Part shown: positions 17,025 through 24,351 of the stretch, piece after piece | Layout: each line of letters opens with the position of its first letter | Numbering within the stretch: position 1 is the stretch's first letter | DNA from: Planctomycetota bacterium | GTDB taxonomy: Bacteria > Planctomycetota > UBA8742 > UBA2392 | Assembly (NCBI GenBank): GCA_020845475.1 | Contig: JADLFN010000040.1 | Coordinates: 1-64,000, forward strand | Direction: 5' to 3' | Length of the DNA: 64,000 bases | Program-made: the position numbers and the translations under genes | Notes under the pieces: model-generated | Seen by the model: only the letters and a program-made list of their open reading frames with translations | What the model was told of the DNA's origin: nothing | Database searches by the model: none

Positions 17025-17303
17025 CTACTTGAACAGCTCTTCGCCAATCACCGGTTTCCATTGGCGGATGTCGTACTTGGCCAGGCCCTTCACGTTGAAC
17101 GGGTCGCCGCGCAGCACCATCTCGGCCTGGATGGCCGTGTCGAGCTTGAGGATCAGCGCACCACCCGTGCGCGGCTGAAAAGGCCCGCTGGCCAGGAGCT
17201 TGCCGGCGGCCTTGAGCTTGGCCAGAAACGCGCGGTGATCTTCTGTCGCCTTCTCAATCTGTTCGATGGGTTTGATGTATTCGATCGTGACAATGAAGAG
17301 CAT
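17025..17303 (-). CDS. YCII-related domain protein
   Basis: A 92-residue stand-alone YciI-like ferredoxin-fold domain. The start M-L-F-I-V-T-I-E-Y and the segment D-H-R-A-F-L-A-K-L-K-A-A-G-K-L-L, followed by S-G-P-F, are the family signature; the His is the usual active-site candidate. The C-terminal part has G-D-P-F near residue 68 and a beta strand ending in W-K-P-V. The open frame runs to 17333, but the ATG at 17303 is the natural domain start. Such proteins are small dimers of mostly unknown function. The neighbour ssb is on the same strand, but a repeat separates them and no shared role is implied. Confidence 0.8.
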   Translation of the reverse strand: MLFIVTIEYIKPIEQIEKATEDHRAFLAKLKAAGKLLASGPFQPRTGGALILKLDTAIQAEMVLRGDPFNVKGLAKYDIRQWKPVIGEELFK

Positions 17304-17325
17304 GGGGCTCCCGGCTAATCTTCCT

Positions 17326-17398
17326 ATTACCAATGTTCAATGTCCAATTACCAATGGCCTTTGCGTGAATGTCAATTGGTCATTGGTAATTGGTCATT
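17326..17398. repeat. Inverted repeat with AT-rich heptamer arms
   Basis: The arms 17341-17356 and 17381-17396 match as inverted copies at 15 of 16 positions. Each is built from ~7-base units of the form TTGGTCA/TTGGTAA. Extra partial units flank both sides. The AT-rich composition contrasts with the GC-rich genes. It lies between ssb and the YCII gene. Confidence 0.7.
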
Positions 17399-17402
17399 TC
17401 GG

Positions 17403-17927
17403 TTAGAATGGTGGGTCGCCTTCGGGCCCCGGGGGCATGCTGGTGGCGTAATCCTCATCGGAGTGCGGGGGGCCGTCGTCGTCACCTCCACCCTGAGGCG
17501 CGCGGCCTTGGGGCTTGCCGCGATCGCTGCCGCCGCGCGCGGGCTGGCGATTGCTGCCGCCACGGTCGCCGCCGCCTTCACCGCCTGCTCCTGTGCCGCG
17601 CCCGATGAACTTCACGGCCTCGGCAACCACCTTGAGCTTGGTGCGGTTCTTGCCCGTCTCCTTGTCAACCCACTTGTCCTGTTGCAGGCGCCCTTCAATC
17701 AGCACGGCGTCGCCTTGTTTTTTCCAGCGGCAGACCAATTCGGCTGTCTTGCCCCAGCAGGTGATATCGACGAAAGTGGCCTTCTCCTGCTGCTTGCCGC
17801 TCTGGTCGGTCCAGTTTTCGTTGACGGCCACAGTGATGTCGCACACCTGCGTGCCGCCGGGCGTGCTGCGCAACTCGGGCGTGCGGGTCAGGTTGCCCAT
17901 GACGATGACTTTGTTGAAGCTGCTCAT
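17403..17927 (-). CDS. ssb: Single-stranded DNA-binding protein
   Basis: A 174-residue SSB. The OB fold starts at M-S-S-F-N-K-V-I-V-M-G-N-L and includes A-T-F-V-D-I-T-C-W-G and L-I-E-G-R-L-Q-Q-D-K-W. A Gly/Arg-rich disordered linker follows from about residue 115. The acidic tail ends in G-D-P-P-F, a variant of the D-D-I-P-F tip that docks partner proteins. The ATG at 17927 has a strong G-G-A-G-G-G upstream; the open frame to 18017 has no family support. A likely promoter is at 17978-18004. It protects ssDNA in replication and recruits repair proteins, possibly including the RecQ encoded further along. Confidence 0.95.
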   Translation of the reverse strand: MSSFNKVIVMGNLTRTPELRSTPGGTQVCDITVAVNENWTDQSGKQQEKATFVDITCWGKTAELVCRWKKQGDAVLIEGRLQQDKWVDKETGKNRTKLKVVAEAVKFIGRGTGAGGEGGGDRGGSNRQPARGGSDRGKPQGRAPQGGGDDDGPPHSDEDYATSMPPGPEGDPPF

Positions 17928-17977
17928 GATCTCCCTCCGGTTGGGATCGCGAAATTGCGGGTCCCGGAACGCGAGCG

Positions 17978-18004
17978 AGTATAGCGAGCGCGGCGACATA
18001 ACAA
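17978..18004 (-). promoter_or_regulatory. Putative sigma70-type promoter of ssb
   Basis: On the minus strand TTGTTA (17999-18004) and TATACT (17978-17983) are separated by 15 bases, placed ~50 bases before the ssb start. The spacing is short, so confidence is moderate. Confidence 0.4.
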
Positions 18005-18059
18005 GGGTTGACGGCAAAAAGGGGATAGATGCCGCGCCAAGTTGCGTTAACCTGTAACC

Positions 18060-18470
18060 ATGGCGAAGATTCCGTTTCAGTTAGCGCGTATCATTTTCAA
18101 CGAGATGCAGTCGATCCAGCACGTGGTTCTCAAGGAGACCGGCAAGGAGCGCCATTTCTCCATCCAGATCGGTGATTCCGAGGCGCTGGCCATTTACCGC
18201 CGAGCCATGAAGCGCTACCACCAGCGCCCGCTGACCCACGACCTCGTCGATCGCGTGATAGCGGGCATGGGCGGCAGCCTCAAGGCTGTTGAGATCTCCG
18301 ACCTGCGCGACCACACCTACTACGCCAACCTCGTGATCGAGACCGCCGACGGCGAAGTACGCATCGACTCGCGCCCGAGCGATGCCATTGCGCTGCTCGT
18401 GGGCAACAACGTAGATCTTTTCGTCGATGATGAACGCGTGCTGCAACCACTTTTTGGCGAAAACGGGTAA
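18060..18470 (+). CDS. Bifunctional nuclease (BFN/DUF151) family protein
   Basis: A 136-residue BFN domain protein. Typical features are H-V-V-L-K-E near residue 21, G-D-S-E-A-L-A-I (the family's conserved E-A region), R-P-L-T-H-D-L and the strongly conserved R-P-S-D-A-I-A-L near residue 105. Members have been reported to cut both DNA and RNA, but the catalytic residues are poorly defined and many homologues are untested. The ATG at 18060 starts the domain directly. It is divergent from ssb, sharing a short intergenic region. Confidence 0.85.
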   Translation: MAKIPFQLARIIFNEMQSIQHVVLKETGKERHFSIQIGDSEALAIYRRAMKRYHQRPLTHDLVDRVIAGMGGSLKAVEISDLRDHTYYANLVIETADGEVRIDSRPSDAIALLVGNNVDLFVDDERVLQPLFGENG

Positions 18471-18477
18471 GGCTTTG

Positions 18478-18547
18478 GAACCCCAGATGAACACAGATAA
18501 GCGGCAAAACGCTTCAATCCGTGTTCATCTGTGCCTATCTGTGGTTC
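18478..18547. repeat. Inverted repeat with 'CAGATGAACACAGATA' arms
   Basis: The left arm GAACCCCAGATGAACACAG and the right arm near 18522-18547 are imperfect inverted copies with internal sub-repeats (CAGAT..ACACAGAT). It fills the gap between the BFN gene and the outer membrane protein gene. Confidence 0.65.
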
Positions 18548-18589
18548 AATTGCAGTTCGCCGTGACGGGCCGGAAACGCTAGGGCAAAT

Positions 18590-20209
18590 ATGCGCATATT
18601 GATTCTTGCGGTCGTGCTGGCTTTCGCTTGTCCGTTGATTGCCGAAGAGTGGATTGATTTCAACGCCCGCGACGCCGGCTTTGCAGGCATGGGCGGCGCC
18701 TACGGACGCGATGGCACGGGCGCCTACTACAATCCTGCCAACACCTCGCGCCGTCCTTGGGAGGGCGATTCCTTCCCCAAATTCGAAATCGACCTGCCTT
18801 TTGGCGTCGCGGGCGGATTGCACGGACGCTCTTTCAACAACATCTTCCAGGCCATCGACCTCGCCAACGAACTGCATGATCGCTTTGCTGACGGCGCCTT
18901 CGACGTTTCCTCCAGCGCCCTGACCACCGAAGACATCGGCTTTGCCATGGGCGTGATCGACGCGCTTGATGGCCTGAGCAGCCTCAACGGCGAAGGCGTT
19001 TACATCACCACCGCAGCCGGCCTGGGCGCGCGCTTTGACTTGCCGCTTTTGCCTCGCGCCGGCATTTCCATCTTCGTGGGCGCATTTGGCATTGGCGCGG
19101 TTTCGCCCATCGTTGACCTTGACTCCCTGCGCGGCTACCGCCTGACTGACGAATCCGGCGCGCAATGGGACCAGTTGATCAACATCGCGCTGGCCAACTC
19201 CGGCGGCGGCGGCACGCCGCAGACCCCCGGCGGGCAGGGCTTCCAGTCCGACCTCGAAGCCGCGGGCTACCCCACGGCGCAGGCCGCAGCACTGGCGCGT
19301 ATGGCCGAGGACGCCGGCGTCAACTTCGGCGGCAAAGGCTCGGAGATCCTGCTCGACTTCCTCATCAACACGCGCAACGGCACCGGCCAGAGCCTTGAAA
19401 GCGGCGCCAACCCCCTTGAGGGCAACAAGAGCGGCTTTCTGGCGCGCGGCTTGGCCTGGTATGAACTGGGCGTGAATTTCGCCACCGGCCTGCCGCTGCC
19501 CTGGGTGAGCGACTGGCTGAGCCTGGGCGTGACGGTGAAGTACATGCAGGCCTACACGTTCAATCAGTTGCTGCTGGTCGAAGACCTCGATTCCAACGGC
19601 ATTTCTGACACCTTCAACGCGCTGCGCGAGGACGTGCAAGATGCCTATGGCCTCAATGGCGAAGCCGCGCGCAGCAACGTCGGCATCGACCTGGGAATCG
19701 TGTTCACACCGCAGATCAAGTTCATTGATACGCTGGCTGTTTCGCTGTCGGTACGCAACGTCAACGGCCCGGAGTTCCGCTGGAAAAATGTGTATCCCAC
19801 AGAACCGATCCTGATTCGCTTTGACCCGCAGATCCGCGCGGGGCTCAGTTACAGCTTCTTCACGCCTTATCTGCCCCTGACGCTGGCCGCGGAGATGGAC
19901 ATCAACCGCGTCAGTAGCGACATCCTGCCAGGCTATTCAACGCAATTCCTGCGCGCGGGCGTGGCCTTTGACCCAAGCTGGAAAGGACTCGGCTTCACGA
20001 TTCGCGCCGGTGCGCTCAAGAATTTCGCCGACGCCGACGAGAAATGGACGCTGACCGCCGCCACGGGCGTGAGCCTGTTCTTTGTGCGACTCGACGTGGG
20101 CGCGCAAATGGCCCTGGACACAGTGAACCTGGGTTCGCAAGCCGACAACCAGGACATCCCGCAGCGCGCTTCGTTCTATTTCCAGCTCACCGTGCGTATC
20201 AACTGGTAG
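18590..20209 (+). CDS. Outer membrane beta-barrel protein, TraF_2/FadL-like
   Basis: A 539-residue exported protein. A signal peptide (residues 1-18, ending before E-E-W-I) is followed by R-D-A-G-F-A-G-M-G-G-A and G-A-Y-Y-N-P-A-N, the opening seen in TraF_2-type and OmpP1/FadL-like barrels. The rest is rich in alternating strands and ends in V-R-I-N-W, a C-terminal aromatic typical of BAM substrates. The central region (residues ~185-290) is Gly-rich and probably loop. I cannot name a substrate. The start ATG at 18590 is the first in frame and gives a clean signal peptide, though the ribosome binding site is weak. A strong hairpin terminator follows. Confidence 0.7.
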   Translation: MRILILAVVLAFACPLIAEEWIDFNARDAGFAGMGGAYGRDGTGAYYNPANTSRRPWEGDSFPKFEIDLPFGVAGGLHGRSFNNIFQAIDLANELHDRFADGAFDVSSSALTTEDIGFAMGVIDALDGLSSLNGEGVYITTAAGLGARFDLPLLPRAGISIFVGAFGIGAVSPIVDLDSLRGYRLTDESGAQWDQLINIALANSGGGGTPQTPGGQGFQSDLEAAGYPTAQAAALARMAEDAGVNFGGKGSEILLDFLINTRNGTGQSLESGANPLEGNKSGFLARGLAWYELGVNFATGLPLPWVSDWLSLGVTVKYMQAYTFNQLLLVEDLDSNGISDTFNALREDVQDAYGLNGEAARSNVGIDLGIVFTPQIKFIDTLAVSLSVRNVNGPEFRWKNVYPTEPILIRFDPQIRAGLSYSFFTPYLPLTLAAEMDINRVSSDILPGYSTQFLRAGVAFDPSWKGLGFTIRAGALKNFADADEKWTLTAATGVSLFFVRLDVGAQMALDTVNLGSQADNQDIPQRASFYFQLTVRINW

Positions 20210-20217
20210 AAATAGAA

Positions 20218-20239
20218 GGGGCGACGCAAGCGTCGCCCC
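20218..20239. terminator. Hairpin terminator between convergent genes
   Basis: GGGGCGACGC-AA-GCGTCGCCCC is a perfect ten-pair stem nine bases after the barrel gene stop and 23 bases before the end of the convergent gene. There is no long T run, so factor-dependent or bidirectional stopping is possible. Confidence 0.6.
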
Positions 20240-20261
20240 AGACTTCGCCCATCAGATTATT

Positions 20262-20639
20262 CTATCGACCGCGCTGGCGATGGTGCTTGCCTTTGCCGCC
20301 ATGCTTCTTGCCGTGCTTGCCTTTGTGCCCTTTACCGTGCTTGCCCTTGTGCTTCTTGCCCTGCTTGCCTTTGTGGCCCTTGCCTTGTTTGCCTTTGTGG
20401 CCCTTGCCTTGTTTGCCTTTGTGCTTCTTGCCCTGCTTGCCCTTGTGTTTCCTGCCCTCTTCAGCTTTGCGCTTTTTGCCCTGCCGGCCTTTTTCTTCCT
20501 TGTTCTTGCCGGCCTTCTTGCCGGGCTTGGCGGCTGTTTCGATGGCCGTGGATGTGTCACTGTTCTCGGCCGGGCCCTGTGCAAAAGCAGGAGCGCAGAA
20601 CAGCAAGAGCGCCCCAAAGATGGTTGCAAAGTACTTCAT
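20262..20639 (-). CDS. Secreted Lys/His/Gly-rich octapeptide-repeat protein
   Basis: A 125-residue protein with a clear signal peptide (M-K-Y-F-A-T-I-F-G-A-L-L-L, cleavage after A-F-A). The mature part, from about residue 60 on, is a run of an octapeptide of the form H-K-G-K-Q-G-K-[KG], encoded by a ~24-base tandem DNA repeat. The mature protein is extremely basic and lacks any folded-domain signature. Histidines could bind metal, and lysines could bind polyanions such as DNA, LPS or silica; none of this is shown. Its signal peptide resembles that of the next gene upstream (20685-21137), suggesting paralogy or a shared expression program. Confidence 0.75.
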   Translation of the reverse strand: MKYFATIFGALLLFCAPAFAQGPAENSDTSTAIETAAKPGKKAGKNKEEKGRQGKKRKAEEGRKHKGKQGKKHKGKQGKGHKGKQGKGHKGKQGKKHKGKHGKGHKGKHGKKHGGKGKHHRQRGR

Positions 20640-20684
20640 GTTGAATCTCCCGTTGTGATTGCCCCTTGAGGCGTAGTTATTGGA

Positions 20685-21137
20685 CTACTTCTTCTCGCCG
20701 CGCTTTTGCTTCCATTCATTGCGCAGGCGCTCGATTTCGGCTTTGCGTTCCTCGGGCGTCATGTTCTTCAGGCGCTCGCGGATTTCCTTGAACTTGGCGC
20801 GCATCTCTTCGGCCTTGGCCTTGAGTTTGGCTTTGGCGGCCTCTTTTTCCTCGGGCGTCATGGCTTCCCACTTCGCCTTCATTTCTTCGCGCTTCTTGCG
20901 GATCTCTTCGAACTTCTCTTTGGCTTTGGCCTTTGCCGCCTCACGTTCTTCGGGCGTCATGTCCTTGAACTTCTCGCGCAAGGCTTCACGCATGCGCTGG
21001 CCGCGATGACGCATCCCGCGCCCCGGGCGTTCGTGCCCTTCAGCTTTGTTGCCTCTGCTTGGGTCGGTGGTGTCCTGCGCGAAAACCGGTGAACCGAAAA
21101 GCGCCAGCGCGATGACTGTGATTGCGATGTACTTCAT
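20685..21137 (-). CDS. Secreted Glu/Lys/Arg-rich helical protein
   Basis: A 150-residue exported protein. The signal peptide (M-K-Y-I-A-I-T-V-I-A-L-A-L) ends at V-F-A-Q. The mature part has three M-T-P-E-E-[RK] repeats, each followed by ~30 residues of E/K/R/A-rich sequence, so it should form long charged single helices or a helical hairpin. It resembles periplasmic LTXXQ/Spy-like helical proteins in style but lacks the motif. The ATG at 21137 has G-G-G-A-G upstream; the open extension to 21275 is not coding. Expression with the neighbouring Lys-rich secreted protein is likely, since both are on the same strand 45 bases apart. Confidence 0.75.
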   Translation of the reverse strand: MKYIAITVIALALFGSPVFAQDTTDPSRGNKAEGHERPGRGMRHRGQRMREALREKFKDMTPEEREAAKAKAKEKFEEIRKKREEMKAKWEAMTPEEKEAAKAKLKAKAEEMRAKFKEIRERLKNMTPEERKAEIERLRNEWKQKRGEKK

Positions 21138-21243
21138 GTCAGCTCCCGTTGAAGTCTTGAACTCCCCCGCTTCCAAAACACTAAACCCCGCGTCTTGCGC
21201 GAGGTTGCGGTTAATCGACATGGATGTCCGCAGAGCGCCGGTT

Positions 21244-21678
21244 TCAGGCGGGCTTGCGCTTGAGCAGGAAATCAAAGGCGATTGCGTAGTTCTTGATCTG
21301 TTTGATCATCGCGGCCAGGCCGTTGGCTCGCGTTTGCGATAGATGCGAGCCCAGGCCGGTCTTGGCGATGAAATCGGGTGGCGTGGCCAGAATCGTTTGC
21401 GGCGTTTCGCCCGAATAAACGTACAGCACGAGCGCCACGAGCCCGCGCACGATCATGGCGTCGCTGTCGCCCAGGAATTTTACTCTGTCGCCTTCGAGCT
21501 CAGCGTGGAGCCAGACGGTGCTCTGGCAACCTTTGACCTTGTTTTTTTCCAGTTTATATGGCTCAGCCAGATCGGGCATGGCCTTGCCGCGCTCGATGAT
21601 TTTCTGGTAGCGCGCCTCCCAATCAGAGAGTTTTTCGAATTCGGCGATGATCTCGGCTTGTTTTTCGGCGATGGTCAT
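21244..21678 (-). CDS. sufE: SufE-family sulfur acceptor
   Basis: SufE accepts persulfide sulfur from SufS and passes it to SufBCD. The 144-residue length is normal. The active cysteine is in V-K-G-C-Q-S-T-V-W near residue 51, and G-D-S-D-A-M-I-V-R-G-L and the C-terminal T-R-A-N-G-L-A-A-M are family hallmarks. The gene is divergent from sufB with a 181-base gap that contains an inverted repeat and candidate operators, so both directions may be co-controlled. The ATG at 21678 is the first in frame. Confidence 0.95.
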   Translation of the reverse strand: MTIAEKQAEIIAEFEKLSDWEARYQKIIERGKAMPDLAEPYKLEKNKVKGCQSTVWLHAELEGDRVKFLGDSDAMIVRGLVALVLYVYSGETPQTILATPPDFIAKTGLGSHLSQTRANGLAAMIKQIKNYAIAFDFLLKRKPA

Positions 21679-21687
21679 GGCAAAGGC

Positions 21688-21754
21688 TTAACACGAAGGA
21701 ACGAAGTAGCGAAGTCCCAAACGCCTGCTTCGTTCCTTCGCTCCTTCGTGTTAA
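21688..21754. repeat. Inverted repeat, GAAGGAAC-type arms, between sufE and sufB
   Basis: The left arm starts TTAACACGAAGGAACGAAG (21688) and the right arm ends with its inverse at 21754. Arms contain tandem GAAGGAAC/GAAGTAGC units. This could form a long hairpin directly after the sufE start codon region. Confidence 0.7.
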
Positions 21755-21777
21755 TGTGGTAGTGAGCAGAAGCAATT

Positions 21778-21856
21778 GGACTAGCTATGTCCATTTTACC
21801 CTTGCTCGTGGACAACTTGTGGCGTAATTTCGGACTAAGTTGGTCGAGTATCCAAC
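21778..21856. promoter_or_regulatory. Candidate operator region of sufB
   Basis: Two symmetric sites lie just before sufB: GGAC-TAGCTA-(T)-GTCC at 21778-21792 and GTTGG-N8-CCAAC at 21839-21856, the second ending three bases before the start codon. The GTTG/CAAC core recalls the CAAC-N6-GTTG motif of cyanobacterial SufR, but orientation and spacing differ. Role inferred from position. Confidence 0.3.
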
Positions 21857-21859
21857 ACC

Positions 21860-23356
21860 ATGCCTGACAAAGACCTGCAAGCGCTGACGGAACAGGAATA
21901 CAAGTACGGCTTCGTCTCGGACATCGAGATGGAGTCGATCCCTGCCGGCGTGAACGAGGACATTGTCAAGCTGATCTCGCGCAAGAAGGGCGAGCCCGAG
22001 TTCATGCTCGAATGGCGCCTGCGCGCCCTGCGCCACTGGCGCACCATGCGCGAGCCCACCTGGCAGAAGCCGCACTATCCGGCGATCGATTACCAGAGCA
22101 TTATCTATTACTCCGCGCCCAAGCCCAAGAAAGAGCTTTCGAGCCTGGATGAAATCGACCCCGAGCTGCGCGCGACGTTCGAAAAGCTGGGCATCTCGCT
22201 CGACGAGCAAAAACGCATCGCGGGCGTGACCGGCGGCCTCGACAGCGCCACGGCGGCGAGCCCCGCACCGGGCGTTACACCGCGCGTGGCCATAGACGCG
22301 GTGTTCGACAGCGTGAGTGTGAAGACGACGTTTCAGGAAACGCTCAAGGAGCAGGGCATCATCTTCTGCTCGATGAGCGAGGCCATTCGCAATCATCCCG
22401 AGCTGGTGCAGAAGTACCTGGGCAGCGTGGTGCCGTTCACAGACAACTATTTCGCAACGCTCAACTGCGCGGTCTTCAGCGATGGCAGCTTCTGCTACAT
22501 CCCCAAGGGTGTGCGCTGCCCCATGGAGCTTTCGACGTACTTCCGCATCAACACCGCAGGCACGGGTCAGTTCGAACGCACGCTGATCATCGCCGACGAA
22601 GGCGCTTACGTGAGTTATCTCGAAGGCTGCACCGCGCCGCAGCGCGACGAAAACCAGTTGCACGCTGCGGTGGTCGAGTTGGTCGCCCTGGACAACGCCA
22701 CGATCAAATATTCGACCGTGCAGAACTGGTACCCCGGCGACAAAGAGGGCAAGGGCGGCATCTACAACTTCGTCACCAAGCGAGGCATCGCCCACAAAAA
22801 CGCGCGCATCTCCTGGACGCAGGTCGAAACCGGCAGCGCGATCACCTGGAAGTACCCGTCATGCGTGCTCAAGGGCGACAATAGCGTCGGCGAGTTCTAC
22901 AGCGTGGCCATGACGCGCGATTACCAGATGGCCGACACCGGCACCAAGATGATTCACCTCGGCAAGAACACGAAGAGCACGATCGTCAGCAAGGGCATCT
23001 CGGCGGGCAAAGGCGACCAGAGTTATCGCGGGCTCGTGAAAATCACGAAGGCCGCAAGCGGCGCGCGAAACTTCAGCCAGTGCGACAGCCTCCTGCTCGG
23101 AGACAAATGCGGTGCGCACACGTTCCCGTACATCGAAAGCCAGAACAAGAGCGCGGTCGTCGAGCACGAGGCCAGCACGAGCAAGATCAGCGACGACCAG
23201 ATTTTCTTTTTGCGGCAAAGGGGCCTGAGCGAAGAAGACGCCGTGAATTTGATCGTGAACGGCTTCTGCAAACAGGTGCTCAGCGAACTGCCGATGGAAT
23301 TCGCCGTCGAGGCGCAAAAGCTGCTCGGACTTAAGCTCGAAGGCGCGGTGGGATAG
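21860..23356 (+). CDS. sufB: SufB Fe-S cluster scaffold
   Basis: SufB is the core scaffold of the SufBC2D complex where clusters are built. At 498 residues it is full length. The conserved stretch S-Y-L-E-G-C-T-A-P and the C-terminal [11 protein letters not shown], with the cysteine equivalent to the essential sulfur acceptor of E. coli SufB, are present, followed by [10 protein letters not shown]. The end V-N-G-F-C-K and [12 protein letters not shown] is typical. Compared with E. coli there is an Ala/Pro-rich loop near residue 130. It heads the plus-strand suf cluster. A hairpin repeat lies immediately after it, which may set the ratio of SufB to downstream products. Confidence 0.96.
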   Translation: MPDKDLQALTEQEYKYGFVSDIEMESIPAGVNEDIVKLISRKKGEPEFMLEWRLRALRHWRTMREPTWQKPHYPAIDYQSIIYYSAPKPKKELSSLDEIDPELRATFEKLGISLDEQKRIAGVTGGLDSATAASPAPGVTPRVAIDAVFDSVSVKTTFQETLKEQGIIFCSMSEAIRNHPELVQKYLGSVVPFTDNYFATLNCAVFSDGSFCYIPKGVRCPMELSTYFRINTAGTGQFERTLIIADEGAYVSYLEGCTAPQRDENQLHAAVVELVALDNATIKYSTVQNWYPGDKEGKGGIYNFVTKRGIAHKNARISWTQVETGSAITWKYPSCVLKGDNSVGEFYSVAMTRDYQMADTGTKMIHLGKNTKSTIVSKGISAGKGDQSYRGLVKITKAASGARNFSQCDSLLLGDKCGAHTFPYIESQNKSAVVEHEASTSKISDDQIFFLRQRGLSEEDAVNLIVNGFCKQVLSELPMEFAVEAQKLLGLKLEGAVG

Positions 23357-23360
23357 AAAA

Positions 23361-23434
23361 GGTATCGGGTATCAGGTTCCGGGTATCAGGAGTTCCGTTT
23401 CTACCCGATACCTGAAACCCGATACCTGATACCC
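23361..23434. repeat. Inverted repeat, GGTATCGG-type arms, between sufB and sufC
   Basis: Left arm from 23361 (GGTATCGGGTATCAGG...) and right arm from 23403 to 23433 (ACCCGATACCTG...) are inverted copies. Each arm has two or three ~7-8-base units. It occupies most of the 113-base gap. Confidence 0.75.
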
Positions 23435-23469
23435 AAGAGAAGTCAGACGAAGAAATTGAGATAGAACGA

Positions 23470-24258
23470 ATGCCAACCCCGTTACTTGAAATCAAAGACC
23501 TCCACGTCTCCGTCGAGGGCACCGAAATCCTCCACGGCCTTTCGCTGAGCGTCAACGCCGGCGAGGTGCACGCCATCATGGGCCCCAACGGCAGCGGCAA
23601 GAGCACGCTCACTAAGGTGCTGGCCGGCCATGAGGCCTATCAGGTCACTTCAGGCAGCGCGCGCTACAAAGGCAAAGACCTGCTCGCGCTCGAGCCCGAA
23701 ATCCGCGCGCGCGAGGGGCTGTTTCTGGCTTTCCAGTATCCGCTTGAGATCCCCGGTGTGAGCAACACGTACTTCTTGCGGGCCGCGCTCAACGCGCACC
23801 GCAAGCATCGCGGCCAGCCCGAGATGGATGCCGCCAAATTTCTCGAGGTGCTCAAGGAGAAGGCGAAACAGGTCGACGTTGACCCCGCATTGCTCAACCG
23901 CCCCATCAACGAGGGCTTCTCCGGCGGCGAAAAGAAGCGCAATGAAATCCTGCAGATGCTCATGCTCGAGCCCACGCTCGGCCTGCTCGATGAAACCGAC
24001 AGCGGGCTTGATATCGACGCGCTGAAAATCGTCGCCCACGGCGTCAACTCCCTGCGCTCCAAAGAGCGCGGCTTCGTGGTCGTCACGCACTATCAGCGGC
24101 TGCTCGATTACATCGTGCCCGATTACGTGCACGTGCTGTTTCAAGGCCGCATTGTCAAGAGCGGCAAGAAGGAATTGGCGCTCGAACTCGAAAAGAAGGG
24201 CTACGGCTGGATCGAGGAAGAACTGGCCGCCGCCAATCCCGGCAGCGTGAAAGTGTAA
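23470..24258 (+). CDS. sufC: SufC ATPase of the Fe-S assembly complex
   Basis: SufC is the ABC-type ATPase that drives SufBD rearrangement. The 262-residue product has Walker A G-P-N-G-S-G-K-S-T near residue 39, the Q-loop in F-L-A-F-Q-Y-P, the signature F-S-G-G-E-K-K-R, Walker B with L-G-L-L-D-E-T-D-S-G-L-D-I-D, where the D-E-T-D segment is the SufC-specific variant, and the switch His in V-V-T-H-Y-Q-R. There are no membrane segments. It sits between sufB and sufD with non-coding repeats on both sides. Confidence 0.96.
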   Translation: MPTPLLEIKDLHVSVEGTEILHGLSLSVNAGEVHAIMGPNGSGKSTLTKVLAGHEAYQVTSGSARYKGKDLLALEPEIRAREGLFLAFQYPLEIPGVSNTYFLRAALNAHRKHRGQPEMDAAKFLEVLKEKAKQVDVDPALLNRPINEGFSGGEKKRNEILQMLMLEPTLGLLDETDSGLDIDALKIVAHGVNSLRSKERGFVVVTHYQRLLDYIVPDYVHVLFQGRIVKSGKKELALELEKKGYGWIEEELAAANPGSVKV

Positions 24259-24266
24259 GGAAACGG

Positions 24267-24347
24267 CAATTCTGAATTCTGAGTTCTGAATTCTGAATTG
24301 TGGCGAAAGCAGTTCATTCAGAACTCAGCATTTAGAATTCAGAATTG
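24267..24347. repeat. Inverted repeat, AATTCTG heptamer arms, between sufC and sufD
   Basis: The left part is a clean tandem of AATTCTG/AGTTCTG units (24267-24300). The right part (24313-24347) carries the inverse AGAATTC/CAGAACT units. It ends five bases before the sufD start, so the sufD ribosome binding site would lie in or next to the stem. Confidence 0.8.
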
Positions 24348-24351
24348 GCAG

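Noticed and set aside
20283..20450. Possible CRISPR array
   Set aside because: The 24-bp units are contiguous with no spacers and encode the octapeptide repeat.
20044..20669. Leu/Pro/Cys-rich plus-strand frames over the Lys-rich repeat gene
   Set aside because: The hydrophobic repeats are the reverse reading of the Lys/Gly codons; the minus strand has a proper signal peptide and start.
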